This document shows, piece after piece, positions 7,866-16,387 of a stretch of 35,809 bases of DNA. Under the pieces are notes generated by a model. That model did not search any database. It worked only from the letters and a program-made list of their open reading frames with translations, and was not told where the DNA came from. The stretch's first letter is position 1. The number at the start of each line of letters is the position of its first letter. The stretch covers positions 1 through 35,809 of the forward strand of contig NZ_BCWB01000054.1 in the NCBI RefSeq assembly GCF_001592045.1, read 5' to 3'. The DNA comes from Thermobifida fusca NBRC 14071 = JCM 3263 (lineage in GTDB: Bacteria > Actinomycetota > Actinomycetes > Streptosporangiales > Streptosporangiaceae). The translations under genes and the position numbers were made by a program.

Positions 7866-9928
7866 CTACCCCTCCCCACTCCGCCCGCCCAGGGCGGGAG
7901 ACCGATATGGCGGACCACACAGCCGACCATGTGGCAGGCGGGCCCCCACCCGTGGATCGCTCTGGCGAGGGCGGCGAGTTTCGCGCCGCAGACTCTGGTG
8001 GCCGGGCCCACGACGGGTTCCGGTACCGGGTGCCGCTCACCCCGGCCGCCCGTCCAGTCGACGGCGGTTTCTCTTCCCGGGGCAGTCCCATCGTGCCGGT
8101 GGACAGCCCGTCGCCGGCGGAGGAGAAGCGCACCGACCCGGATGATCCGGACAACCTCGCCGGCTGGGTGGGGAGTCTCGCCGAGGTGAAGGAAGGCGAG
8201 ATGATCGCCGGACGCCGCACCGGTCCGGTGCCCACGGTGCCCCCCCGGCCTGCGGTCACGCCTTCCTGGCTGTCCGAGGACGACGAGGAGGAGTACCAGC
8301 CTACGCGGGGCGACCTGCGGCAGCCGATGCCGACCACGACCCGCGCGGAGCTGATCTCGCAACTCGATGCGCTTGCGCTCCTCGTCGAACTGGGCCGCGA
8401 CTATTTCGCTCCGCAGTTGATTGAACGTGCCCGCCGCCTGCTCACCCAGGCGGGGGCGCGGCTGCGGCTGTCCGCCGACCACACGGTGGTCGCGCTGGCC
8501 GGGGGGACCGGAAGCGGTAAGTCCTCACTGTTCAACGCCTTGTGCGGCCTGGAGTTGTCCCGCGTGGGAGTGACCCGGCCGACGACCACCGCTGCCCACG
8601 CCTGCGTGTGGGGGACGGAAGGCGCCGACAACCTGCTCGACTGGTTGGGGGTTCCGCCCCGCTACCGGCACTCCCGGGTGAGCGAACTCGACCGCGGCGA
8701 ATCCGACCTCACCGGGCTCATCCTGCTGGACCTGCCCGACCACGACTCGGTGCGGGCCGCGCAGACCGCCGAGTCCGACCATCTCATCCGGACCGCGGAC
8801 CTCCTGATCTGGGTGTTGGACCCGCAGAAGTACGCCGACGCCGCGGTTCACCACCGCTATCTTGCGGAGATGTCCGGGCACGGGGCAGTCATGGTGGCGG
8901 TCCTCAACCAGGTTGACCGGGTGGAGCCGGACGATGTGGAGGAGCTGCTCACCGACTTGCGGAGACTGCTGGAGGACGAGTCGGGAGTCCACCCCCGGAT
9001 CTTGACCACGTCTGCGGTCACCGGGGAAGGGCTGCGCGAACTGCGGCAACTCCTAGTGGAGACCGTTGCCGATCGGCGTGCCGCGATCGAGCGCCTCGCC
9101 GCCGACCTTGAGCAGGTCGTCGCCGACTTTGCTGCTTACGGTGAGGCGGGCGGCACCGCGGAGCTGCCCCCGCCGGCCCGGTCTGTCCTGATGGACCAGA
9201 TGGCTGAGGCCAGCGGGGTGGAGGCGGTTGCTGAAGCGGTGGAGACCGCCTACCAGCGGCGCGGGGGACGGGCCGTGGGGTGGCCGCTGCCCCGCTGGGC
9301 GCGGCGGCTGCGCCGCGACCCGCTGCGCGTGACCCAGCTTGATTTCCTCACTGAGGACACGACCCAGGCGAGCACCGGTCCAGTGGGGGCGCAACGCGCC
9401 GAGATCGACACCGCGATCGCGGCGGCAGCGGAGGCCGCGGCCGGTTCGCTGCCGGACCCGTGGCCCAAGCGGGTGCGGGCGGCTGCGCGCAAACACGTGG
9501 AGACGCTCCCCGAAGAGCTGGGCTCCGCGATTGCAGCGACGATCCCTGAAGAGGACGCCCCCTTCTGGTGGGGGGCTGTGCGGGCTGTCCAGTACTTGCT
9601 GGTGGCGCTGGCCGGAGGCAGCCTGGTGTGGCTGGCGCTGCTGCTGGTCAGTTGGGTCGGCGGCGGCCTGGTGGAACCGGCGCTGCTGTTCTTGACCGCT
9701 GCCTTGACCGGAGGTGCGCTGCTGTTGGGCTGGCTGGTTGGCGTGGGCTGCCGCAGCCTGGTCGAGGTGGAGGCTGCCCGCCAACGCGAATACGTCGAGA
9801 TGCACGGTCTTGAACAGGTCAGACGCATTACGTTGGAGCGCGTCGTCGCCCCGTTGGAGGAGGAGCTGCGCAACTACGAGCGGTTCTGCCAGGCGTTGGA
9901 GGAAGCGCAGCCTGCCCGACGCCGGTGA
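7862..9928 (+). CDS. Membrane-anchored GTPase (YfjP/Era-like), second of the tandem pair
   Basis: A 688-aa protein. The first 140 residues are Pro/Asp/Arg-rich and look disordered. The GTPase domain has a P-loop (LAGGTGSGKSSLFNALCG) near residues 213-230, TRPTTTAAHAC, G3 DLPDHDS near 293 and a canonical G4 NQVDR near 349, followed by an SAVTGEG G5-like segment. It therefore keeps the guanine-recognition motif its partner lacks. Two hydrophobic spans at about 574-640 (VQYLLVALAGGSLVWLALLL and LTAALTGGALLLGWLVGVG) form a hairpin membrane anchor, followed by a charged helical tail, an arrangement that resembles bacterial dynamin-like proteins. The ATG overlaps the stop of the upstream GTPase. 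An in-frame ATG at 7907 has a clearer ribosome site (GGGAG, 6 nt) and may be the real start. Cellular role unknown; a role at the membrane with the first GTPase is inferred. Confidence 0.75.
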   Translation: MTTPPHSARPGRETDMADHTADHVAGGPPPVDRSGEGGEFRAADSGGRAHDGFRYRVPLTPAARPVDGGFSSRGSPIVPVDSPSPAEEKRTDPDDPDNLAGWVGSLAEVKEGEMIAGRRTGPVPTVPPRPAVTPSWLSEDDEEEYQPTRGDLRQPMPTTTRAELISQLDALALLVELGRDYFAPQLIERARRLLTQAGARLRLSADHTVVALAGGTGSGKSSLFNALCGLELSRVGVTRPTTTAAHACVWGTEGADNLLDWLGVPPRYRHSRVSELDRGESDLTGLILLDLPDHDSVRAAQTAESDHLIRTADLLIWVLDPQKYADAAVHHRYLAEMSGHGAVMVAVLNQVDRVEPDDVEELLTDLRRLLEDESGVHPRILTTSAVTGEGLRELRQLLVETVADRRAAIERLAADLEQVVADFAAYGEAGGTAELPPPARSVLMDQMAEASGVEAVAEAVETAYQRRGGRAVGWPLPRWARRLRRDPLRVTQLDFLTEDTTQASTGPVGAQRAEIDTAIAAAAEAAAGSLPDPWPKRVRAAARKHVETLPEELGSAIAATIPEEDAPFWWGAVRAVQYLLVALAGGSLVWLALLLVSWVGGGLVEPALLFLTAALTGGALLLGWLVGVGCRSLVEVEAARQREYVEMHGLEQVRRITLERVVAPLEEELRNYERFCQALEEAQPARRR

Positions 9929-9954
9929 CCGCGTCCCAGGTTGAGGCTCTTGTC

Positions 9955-9991
9955 GCCCGTGCCGCGGATCCGACCGCGGTACGGGCGTTTT
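9955..9991 (+). terminator. Rho-independent terminator after the GTPase pair
   Basis: GCCCGTGCCGCGG pairs with CCGCGGTACGGGC (13 bp including one G-U) around a 6-nt loop, followed by GTTTT. It is the only hairpin in the window with a clear T run. Confidence 0.85.
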
Positions 9992-10075
9992 CGTACTGCG
10001 GCGGTCGGTCTCCGAGGGCGGGAATCCATGTCCTGAGATGTCCTGAATAGTCTCTGCGGGGCTTGCCACAGGGGC

Positions 10076-10132
10076 GAAAACCGCTGTCAATGTGCTGGTT
10101 CTCCGGCGGTTTTCACGAAAGGCGATTAGAAT
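10076..10132 (+). promoter_or_regulatory. AT-rich leader with inverted repeat before the diguanylate cyclase gene
   Basis: GAAAACCGC and GCGGTTTTC form a 9-bp inverted repeat separated by about 24 nt. Just after it is an AT-rich stretch with TAGAAT as a possible -10 element. The start codon is about 120 nt further on, leaving room for a structured leader. It does not match the c-di-GMP riboswitch pattern as I know it. Confidence 0.3.
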
Positions 10133-10252
10133 ATTACCTAAAGTAGTCTCCCATTGGGCTCTGTTTTCCCGGCGGGACCGGAGGACAGGACCGGGCTGCG
10201 GCGGGGCCGGTGTGCCCGCCGTACCGGGACGGCCGACAGCGAGGAGGCCCCG

Positions 10253-11599
10253 ATGACACTCACCCGGCATTCGACTACGGAGAGTACTTGTCGAGTGCTG
10301 TTCCGTCCCCGGGAGTGGGCGCTGTTGACCCAGCCGCGTGCCGTGGTCGGCTTCGTGGTGACACTCGTCGCCGTCGATGCGCTACTCGCGATCGCCGGGG
10401 TATGGACGACTGCTCTGCGCTCTGCGGAACTCCTCACTGCCACGGCGATCGTCATGTCCGGGGCGATCTGTGTCGAGGCGATGCGCCGCCTAGGGCTGCC
10501 TCAGGGGATGGTCCGCGACCTGCTCGGCACGTGGTGGATCCCGGTGGTACTGCTGCTGCCGCCGGTGTACTCGCTCATCGTGCCGATCCCGCTGTACCTG
10601 CTGATGCAGTACCGCATTCAGCGCGCCGTAGTCTTCCGCCGCGTCTTCAGCGCCGCAGTGGTCGCCCTCGCCGGGTTCTCCTCCTCGACCGTGTTCCACG
10701 CGCTCATCCCCGGACCGATCATCCTGCTCGACGGGGTGACCGGGGCGGCAGGCAAGAGCGCCCTCATCAGCGGGGAGGGAATCGGGGCCGCGATCCTGTG
10801 CGCGGTCCTGTTCACTGTGTGCAACACGGTGCTCATCACCGGGGCGATCCGCATGAGCGTCCCCGAAGAACCCCGCCGCACCACAGTGTGGGACTCTGAA
10901 TCCCTCTTGCTGGACGCGGTCGAAGTGTGCGTGGGACTGATCGTGTCCCTCCTGTGCGCGCTCTCCCTCTTCCTGCTGCTGGTGGCGCTGCCCCCAGTGC
11001 TCCTGCTCCAGCGGAGCCTGCTCTTCCAGCAGTTGCAGACGGCGGCACGCACCGATCCCAAGACCGGCCTGCTCAACGCGGTCGCGTGGGAGCGGGTCGC
11101 TAAAACCGAGCTGACGCGGGCGTTGCGGACGGGCTGCCCGCTGGCCGTTCTCATCATTGACATCGACCATTTCAAGAAGGTCAACGACACCCATGGGCAT
11201 CTGGTCGGCGACCAGGTGCTCCTCAACGTGGCGACCATGCTCAGCCAGCAGCTCCGCCCCTACGACGTGATCGGCCGGTTCGGCGGGGAGGAGTTCGTCG
11301 TGCTGCTGCCCGGAGCAGACATGGCCGAGGCCTGCCGGACCGCGGAGCGGCTGCGCACCCAGGTAGGGCGGATGGCGCAGCCGATCAACGACATCACCAT
11401 CACCGTCACCGTTTCGATCGGGGTGGCTCTCCTGCGAGTGCACGGACGGGATCTGCTGGAGCTGATGGCCGCCGCGGACCTGGCGCTTTACCGGGCGAAA
11501 GACTCTGGACGCGACCGCGTCTGCCTTCCTGTCGCCACGACCGCGGGGGTCCCGGTCCGCTCCGTGACGGACCCGCCCACCGATTCACGCGGCTCCTGA
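10253..11599 (+). CDS. Membrane-bound diguanylate cyclase (six TM + GGDEF)
   Basis: A 448-aa inner-membrane enzyme that would make cyclic di-GMP from two GTP. The N-terminal half has about six hydrophobic spans (roughly residues 30-50, 58-75, 90-115, 125-148, 175-200 and 225-250) and matches no sensor domain I can name. A short linker leads to the GGDEF domain, which starts at RTDPKTGLLN. It contains LIIDIDHFKKVNDTHGH and the active-site motif GGEEF at 344-348. RPYD at 335-338 lies exactly five residues upstream and fits the RxxD inhibitory site, so product feedback is likely. The VSIGVALL segment completes the domain, and no EAL domain follows. ATG is chosen for GAGGAGG 5-6 nt upstream; an in-frame TTG at 10154 has no such site. 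The gene stands alone after a strong terminator. Confidence 0.9.
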   Translation: MTLTRHSTTESTCRVLFRPREWALLTQPRAVVGFVVTLVAVDALLAIAGVWTTALRSAELLTATAIVMSGAICVEAMRRLGLPQGMVRDLLGTWWIPVVLLLPPVYSLIVPIPLYLLMQYRIQRAVVFRRVFSAAVVALAGFSSSTVFHALIPGPIILLDGVTGAAGKSALISGEGIGAAILCAVLFTVCNTVLITGAIRMSVPEEPRRTTVWDSESLLLDAVEVCVGLIVSLLCALSLFLLLVALPPVLLLQRSLLFQQLQTAARTDPKTGLLNAVAWERVAKTELTRALRTGCPLAVLIIDIDHFKKVNDTHGHLVGDQVLLNVATMLSQQLRPYDVIGRFGGEEFVVLLPGADMAEACRTAERLRTQVGRMAQPINDITITVTVSIGVALLRVHGRDLLELMAAADLALYRAKDSGRDRVCLPVATTAGVPVRSVTDPPTDSRGS

Positions 11600-11639
11600 C
11601 AGTTGTCCACAGGGTGCAGCGGAGGCTTGCCGCAGCGGG

Positions 11640-12740
11640 ATGCCGGTCGCAGACAGTGGAGGCATGACCACTCAAAAGCATCCCCGTCTGCCGGTCCGTC
11701 TGTCCGTCCGCACCCCGGTGGACCTGATTGCCGCGGTCCCCTACCTGATCGGCTTCCATCCCGAAGACTGCGTCCTCGTGCTGGGGACTGACGGCCGCGA
11801 CAACGCGATCAACTTCGCCGCGGGCTACACGCCGCTCACCACTGCCGACCCCCTCCTCCGCGAGCTGGCCGACAGTCTTGCCCGCTCCTTCCTCGAACAA
11901 GGCGGGCGGCGGGCGGTGATCCTCGGCTACGGCCCGGAAGAACCAGCGGTCGCCGGACTGTTTGCGGTCCGGGACCGGCTGGCCTCCCACGGGGCCGCTG
12001 TCGCCGAAACCCTCCGGGTCACCAAGGACCGCTACTGGTCCTACGAGTGCGCCAACCCTGTCTGCTGTCCGGCAGAGGGTGTGGTCTACGACGTGCACCG
12101 TTCCACGATCCCCGCTACCGCGGTCGCTGCGGGCCTGCGGGTCCGCGCCAGTCGGGAGGAGCTGCTGGCCCTGGTCGCCCCGGTCGGGGGCGCACGGCGC
12201 GCAGCAATGACCCGAGCCACTCGCCAGGCTGAAGAGCGCTGCGCCCGGCTGCGCCGCGAAGCCGGCGACCGGGGAGAAGCCGCCGTCATCGCGGAGGGGG
12301 TCCGCACGGTGCGCACTGTGGTGGCCGCGGCCTTGGACGGTGCTCCACCCCCAAAGCCGGACACGGTGGCGTGGCTCAGCGTGCTCCTCGTCCACCCGCG
12401 GGTCCGCGATGAGGCGTGGGCCCACATCGACCGTGCGCACCTCACCCACCACGTCGGCTTGTGGTCGCACGTGCTGCGCCACGTCGACCCCGACTATGCG
12501 GCGGCGCCCGCAGCCCTGCTCGGCTTCGCCGCGTGGCAGAATGACGACCCGTTCCTCGCCGACGTCGCCGTGGACCGGGCATTGGAGGTCGACCCGGAGT
12601 ATTCCATGGCCCGGCTCGTCCGCCGGGCGGTGCGCTACGGGCTCCCACCCCACCGGTGGGAAGGTTTCACCCCTGACTGGCTTGCTGAGTATGCCCCGAT
12701 CAGCGAGGAAGCCACACCGCAGGCAGGACATGGGAATTGA
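11640..12740 (+). CDS. DUF4192 family protein
   Basis: A 366-aa protein recognisable as the actinobacterial DUF4192 family from its N-terminal VRTPVDLIAAVPYLIGFHPEDCVLVLG and the later WLSVLLVHPRVRDEAW region. The C-terminal part resembles a short TPR-like segment (ALLGFAAWQNDDPFLADVAV followed by DRALEVDPEYSMARLV). No catalytic motif, signal peptide or membrane span is visible, so it is probably cytosolic; function is unknown. The start is uncertain. ATG 11640 has GGAGG 14 nt upstream, while ATG 11664 has GGAGG only 1 nt away, so neither is ideal. Family members usually start close to the RLSVRTP segment, which allows either. It lies 40 bp after the diguanylate cyclase gene and may be co-transcribed. 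Confidence 0.75.
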   Translation: MPVADSGGMTTQKHPRLPVRLSVRTPVDLIAAVPYLIGFHPEDCVLVLGTDGRDNAINFAAGYTPLTTADPLLRELADSLARSFLEQGGRRAVILGYGPEEPAVAGLFAVRDRLASHGAAVAETLRVTKDRYWSYECANPVCCPAEGVVYDVHRSTIPATAVAAGLRVRASREELLALVAPVGGARRAAMTRATRQAEERCARLRREAGDRGEAAVIAEGVRTVRTVVAAALDGAPPPKPDTVAWLSVLLVHPRVRDEAWAHIDRAHLTHHVGLWSHVLRHVDPDYAAAPAALLGFAAWQNDDPFLADVAVDRALEVDPEYSMARLVRRAVRYGLPPHRWEGFTPDWLAEYAPISEEATPQAGHGN

Positions 12741-12744
12741 CCAG

Positions 12745-12766
12745 CCCGTATCAGGGTTCATACGGG
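12745..12766 (+). terminator. hairpin after the DUF4192 gene
   Basis: CCCGTAT and ATACGGG (7 bp) surround an 8-nt loop 4 bp after the stop codon, followed by TGTTAAA. A second small hairpin (CACGGG-CGC-CCCGTG, 12778-12792) follows. Confidence 0.55.
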
Positions 12767-12822
12767 TGTTAAACCGACACGGGCGCCCCGTGGCTCTGGT
12801 CGGTGCAGGGCGCGGAACGGCC

Positions 12823-12838
12823 TAGGCTGGAAGACATG
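12823..12838 (+). promoter_or_regulatory. -10 box and leaderless start of ettA
   Basis: TAGGCT ends 7 nt before the A of the ATG, so transcription would begin at or next to the start codon. Only a weak GGAAG lies between. No good -35 hexamer is visible. A leaderless mRNA is inferred. Confidence 0.4.
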
Positions 12839-14500
12839 GCGGAGTACATCTTCACGATGCGAAACGTGCGTAAAGCGCACGGTGACAAGGTTGTCCTGGA
12901 CGATGTGTCGGGCGCCTTTCTCCCCGGCGCCAAGATCGGCGTCGTGGGCCCCAACGGTGCGGGCAAGTCCACGCTGTTGAAACTGATGGCTGGTATTGAG
13001 CAGCCCTCCAACGGCGAGGCGCGCCTCATGCCCGGATACACCGTCGGCCTGCTCGCCCAGGAGCCGCAACTCGACCCCGCCAAGACCGTGCTGGAGAACG
13101 TGCAGGACGGCGTTGCGGAAACCAAGGCGATGCTCGACCGCTTCAACGAGATCGCTGAGAAGCTGGCCACGGACTACTCCGACAAGCTGCTCGAGGAGAT
13201 GGGCAAGCTGCAGGAGGAGCTGGACCGCCGCAACGCCTGGGACCTGGACAGCCAGTTGGCGCAGGCCATGGACGCGCTCCGCTGCCCGCCGGCCGACGCG
13301 GACGTCTCCGTGCTCTCCGGTGGGGAGAAGCGCCGGGTCGCCCTGTGTAAGCTCCTCCTCGAACAGCCCGACCTGCTGCTGCTGGACGAGCCCACCAACC
13401 ACTTGGACGCCGAGAGCGTGCAGTGGCTGGAACAGCACCTGGAGAAGTACCCGGGCACGGTCATCGCGATCACCCACGACCGCTACTTCCTGGACAACGT
13501 CGCCACCTGGATCCTGGAGCTGGACCGCGGCAAGCTCTACCCCTACGAAGGCAACTACACCACCTACCTGGAGACCAAGGCTGCCCGACTGAAGGTGGAG
13601 GGCGCCAAGGACGCCAAGCGGAAGAAGCGCCTCCAAGAGGAGTTGGAGTGGGTCCGCTCCAACCCCAAGGCCCGGCAGGCCAAGAACAAGGCGCGTCTGC
13701 AGCGCTACGAGGAGATGGCCGCTGAGGCCGCGAAGACCCGCAAGCTGGACTTCGAGGAGATCCAGATTCCGCCGGGCCCGCGCCTGGGCAGCACCGTGGT
13801 CGAAGTCAAGAACCTCACCAAGGGGTTCGGCGACCGCATCCTCATCGAGGACTTGAGCTTCTCCCTGCCGCCGAACGGCATCGTCGGTGTCATCGGCCCC
13901 AACGGCGTAGGCAAGACCACGCTGTTCAAGATGATCGTCGGCGAGGAGCAGCCCGACAGCGGCACCATCACCATCGGCGAAACCGTCAAGATCTCCTACG
14001 TCGACCAGTACCGGGGCCGGATCGACGACGAGAAGACGGTCTGGGAAGTGATCTCCGACGGGGAGAGCTTCATTCGTGTCGGCAACGTGGAGATCCCCAG
14101 CCGCGCCTATGTCGCCGCCTTCGGGTTCAAGGGATCCGACCAGCAGAAGAAGGCGGGAGTGCTCTCCGGTGGGGAACGCAACCGGGTCAACCTGGCGCTG
14201 ACCCTCAAGCAGGGCGGCAACCTGCTGCTGTTGGACGAGCCCACGAACGACCTGGACGTGGAGACCCTCGGCTCGCTGGAGAAGGCGCTGCTGGACTTCC
14301 CCGGCTGCGCTGTGATCACCAGCCACGACCGCTGGTTCCTGGACCGGGTCGCCACCCACATTCTCGCGTGGGAGGGTGGCGCTAACTGGTTCTGGTTCGA
14401 GGGCAACTTCGAACAGTATGAGAAGAACAAGATCGAACGGCTGGGCCCCGAAGCCGCTCGCCCGCACGCCGTCACCCACCGCAAGCTCACGCGTGACTGA
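12836..14500 (+). CDS. ettA: Energy-dependent translational throttle protein EttA (ABC-F)
   Basis: A 554-aa soluble ABC-F ATPase with two nucleotide-binding domains and no membrane segments. Domain 1 has Walker A GPNGAGKST, signature LSGGEKRR and Walker B LLLDEPTNHLDAES. Domain 2 has GPNGVGKTT, LSGGERNR and LLLDEPTNDLDVET. Between them is the charged P-site tRNA-interaction linker with EWVRSNPKARQAKNKARLQR, the hallmark of EttA rather than antibiotic-resistance ABC-Fs. EttA binds the ribosomal E site and gates entry into elongation according to ADP/ATP ratio. Length is close to the E. coli protein (555 aa). MAEYIFTMRNVRKAHGDK is the usual N-terminus, so the ATG is secure; the 11 codons upstream in frame are not homologous. 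Confidence 0.95.
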   Translation: MAEYIFTMRNVRKAHGDKVVLDDVSGAFLPGAKIGVVGPNGAGKSTLLKLMAGIEQPSNGEARLMPGYTVGLLAQEPQLDPAKTVLENVQDGVAETKAMLDRFNEIAEKLATDYSDKLLEEMGKLQEELDRRNAWDLDSQLAQAMDALRCPPADADVSVLSGGEKRRVALCKLLLEQPDLLLLDEPTNHLDAESVQWLEQHLEKYPGTVIAITHDRYFLDNVATWILELDRGKLYPYEGNYTTYLETKAARLKVEGAKDAKRKKRLQEELEWVRSNPKARQAKNKARLQRYEEMAAEAAKTRKLDFEEIQIPPGPRLGSTVVEVKNLTKGFGDRILIEDLSFSLPPNGIVGVIGPNGVGKTTLFKMIVGEEQPDSGTITIGETVKISYVDQYRGRIDDEKTVWEVISDGESFIRVGNVEIPSRAYVAAFGFKGSDQQKKAGVLSGGERNRVNLALTLKQGGNLLLLDEPTNDLDVETLGSLEKALLDFPGCAVITSHDRWFLDRVATHILAWEGGANWFWFEGNFEQYEKNKIERLGPEAARPHAVTHRKLTRD

Positions 14501-14538
14501 CCGAGGCTTCCGCCGTCCCGGTGGGACGCGACTGTGGT

Positions 14539-14569
14539 GCGGGTTCCGCGGGAACGGAGCGGAACCCGC
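14539..14569 (+). terminator. hairpin after ettA
   Basis: GCGGGTTCCGC and GCGGAACCCGC are perfect 11-bp arms around a 9-nt loop, about 40 bp after the ettA stop and 40 bp before glbO. There is no T run. Confidence 0.7.
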
Positions 14570-14608
14570 AGCGCGCTCGGGGAGGCCAGCACATACCCTG
14601 TAGGCGCT

Positions 14609-15100
14609 ATGACTTCCCAGCACGATGACCAGATGACCTTCTACGAGGCGGTCGGCGGTGAGGAGACGTTCACCCGACTCGCCCGCCGCTTCTACGAGGG
14701 GGTAGCCGCCGACCCCGTGCTACGCCCCATGTACCCCGAAGAGGATTTGGGGCCCGCCGAGGAACGGCTGCGCCTCTTCCTCATGCAGTACTGGGGCGGT
14801 CCACGGACCTACAGTGAACGGCGCGGGCATCCCCGGCTGCGGATGCGGCATTTCCCGTACCGCATTGGGGCGGAAGAACGCGACCGCTGGCTGACGCACA
14901 TGCGCGCAGCGGTCGACGACCTCGCCTTGCCCGCCCACCTGGAACAGCAGTTGTGGGAGTACCTGGTCTACGCCGCCTATGCCATGGTGAACGTGCCGGA
15001 AGACGCGCAGCCTCCCATGGTGCAGCGCTCTTTCACCGTGACCTCGAACGAGCGCGACCGCGGCGACGAGGGGGAGACGATCCGGATCTCGCTGCGGTGA
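14609..15100 (+). CDS. glbO: Truncated haemoglobin, group II (trHbO)
   Basis: A 163-aa 2-on-2 globin. The proximal haem ligand is H81 (F8, in MRHFPYRIG). Distal-pocket residues are Y29 (B10, in ARRFYEG), Y42 (CD1) and W94 (G8, in RDRWLTHM). The spacing 29/42/94 is the same as reported for the Thermobifida fusca trHb, a thermostable oxygen-binding protein. Family members bind O2 tightly and are proposed to act in O2 delivery, peroxide or NO chemistry. The C-terminus beyond about residue 130 is a charged tail (SNERDRGDEGETIRISLR). The ATG has no Shine-Dalgarno sequence, but TACCCT sits 9 nt upstream, so the transcript is probably leaderless and independent of ettA. Confidence 0.95.
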   Translation: MTSQHDDQMTFYEAVGGEETFTRLARRFYEGVAADPVLRPMYPEEDLGPAEERLRLFLMQYWGGPRTYSERRGHPRLRMRHFPYRIGAEERDRWLTHMRAAVDDLALPAHLEQQLWEYLVYAAYAMVNVPEDAQPPMVQRSFTVTSNERDRGDEGETIRISLR

Positions 15101-15145
15101 CCCATCCTCCCGCGCGAGGCGGTCGCACGAATGGCATTCCGGCTG

Positions 15146-16387
15146 TCACTGCCGCACCGCGGCACGGCGACCGGACTGGGGCGGAGTGAGCAACACGGCC
15201 GCGGCGGCGCTGAACAGTGCTGCCGCGGCAAAAGCCGTGCGGTAGCCTGCCCAGTCGATGAGCACCCCCATCACCACGGGGGTGAGGGTGGAGCTCACCG
15301 CCTGCAACGTGTTTTGGACAGCCATGGCCCGGCCCGCCCAGCCAAGCCCCGCGGTTTCCCCGACCGCCGTGAACGTCAACCCGTTGTGGCTCATCGTCAG
15401 CACTGCGGCGAGCACGAGCAGCACCACGGCAATCCCGGGAAGCGGCGATGCGGCGGCCAACAGGACCAGCGCTACCGCCCCGCAGCAGGCGATGATCCGT
15501 ACTGGGCGAAGGCGACTACCCACCCGGTCCGACCAGACCCCGGCCCCGAGCCGCGCTGCCGCGCCGGGCACGTACACCGCGGCCATGAGCGCCCCCGCCG
15601 CCGGGGCAGTCCACGACTGCTGGTCGACCAGGTAGACCAGCGCGAACGTGGCCACAGTGAACTGCGGCACCCCCAACAGCATGCTCACCGCGTGGACCCG
15701 CCAGATCGCGGCATGCCGGTAGGGCGAGGAGCCTGCCCGCTGAGGCTGCGGGGCATCCGCTGCCGGGCCCGCAGCGACAGCCTTCCCAGGAGGGACCGCG
15801 AATTTGACCACCAGCGGAAGTACGGCCACGGCCAGGACCCCGGGCAGCAGCATCGCCACACTGACTCCGTAGTGGTGGGCGAGGACCGGCAGCAGTGCCG
15901 CCGACAGCCCCATGCCGAGCGGCTGGGCGGTCTGCCGCAGTCCCATGGCCAGGCCGCGTTCCCGGGCCGCGAACCAGCCCATGACGAGACGGCCGCTGGC
16001 CGCGTTCACTGGACCGGCGACCGCGCCCACACCGAACAGCACGAGGCCCGCACCTAGCGCCGTGTCGACCAGCGGGAACACAGCGAGAAGACCAGCGGTG
16101 GCCCCCAAGCTCACCGCCATAGTGAGACGCTCCCCGTAACGGTCGATGAGGACACCCCACCCTAGAAGGGTGAGGAGCAGGCCGAGACTGGGAAGCCCAG
16201 CGAGCGTGCCTGCGCGGGCCACAGTGATCCCGTAGGCCTGCCGCAGTTCGGGGATGACAAACGCCACCCCGAACAACGCGGATAGGCTCGCGATCTGCGC
16301 GGCGACCGCCAGCCCCAAGACCAGCCAGCGCCGTCCCGGCCGTAAAGACCGGGCCCGCGCGGCCGCCCGCTGGAGCCCCCACCTCAT
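15146..16387 (-). CDS. Major facilitator superfamily transporter
   Basis: A 413-aa, 12-TM-type permease of the inner membrane. The loop 2-3 motif A-like sequence GWGVLIDRYGERLTMAVSLG and a second copy between helices 8 and 9 (GAGVWSDRVGSRLRPVRI) mark the two six-helix halves, joined by a Pro/Ala-rich cytoplasmic loop around residues 205-230. GPVNAASGRLVMGWFAARER is typical of OFA/NarK-like branches, but substrate and direction cannot be assigned. Its ATG overlaps the stop codon of the upstream thioesterase (ATGA on the minus strand), so the two are translationally coupled. It converges on glbO with 45 bp between the stops and no clear hairpin there. Confidence 0.85.
   Translation of the reverse strand: MRWGLQRAAARARSLRPGRRWLVLGLAVAAQIASLSALFGVAFVIPELRQAYGITVARAGTLAGLPSLGLLLTLLGWGVLIDRYGERLTMAVSLGATAGLLAVFPLVDTALGAGLVLFGVGAVAGPVNAASGRLVMGWFAARERGLAMGLRQTAQPLGMGLSAALLPVLAHHYGVSVAMLLPGVLAVAVLPLVVKFAVPPGKAVAAGPAADAPQPQRAGSSPYRHAAIWRVHAVSMLLGVPQFTVATFALVYLVDQQSWTAPAAGALMAAVYVPGAAARLGAGVWSDRVGSRLRPVRIIACCGAVALVLLAAASPLPGIAVVLLVLAAVLTMSHNGLTFTAVGETAGLGWAGRAMAVQNTLQAVSSTLTPVVMGVLIDWAGYRTAFAAAALFSAAAAVLLTPPQSGRRAAVRQ

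Noticed and set aside
10076-10252. Possible c-di-GMP riboswitch before the diguanylate cyclase gene
   Set aside because: The inverted repeat and the leader length invited the idea, but the conserved GEMM core sequences are not present.
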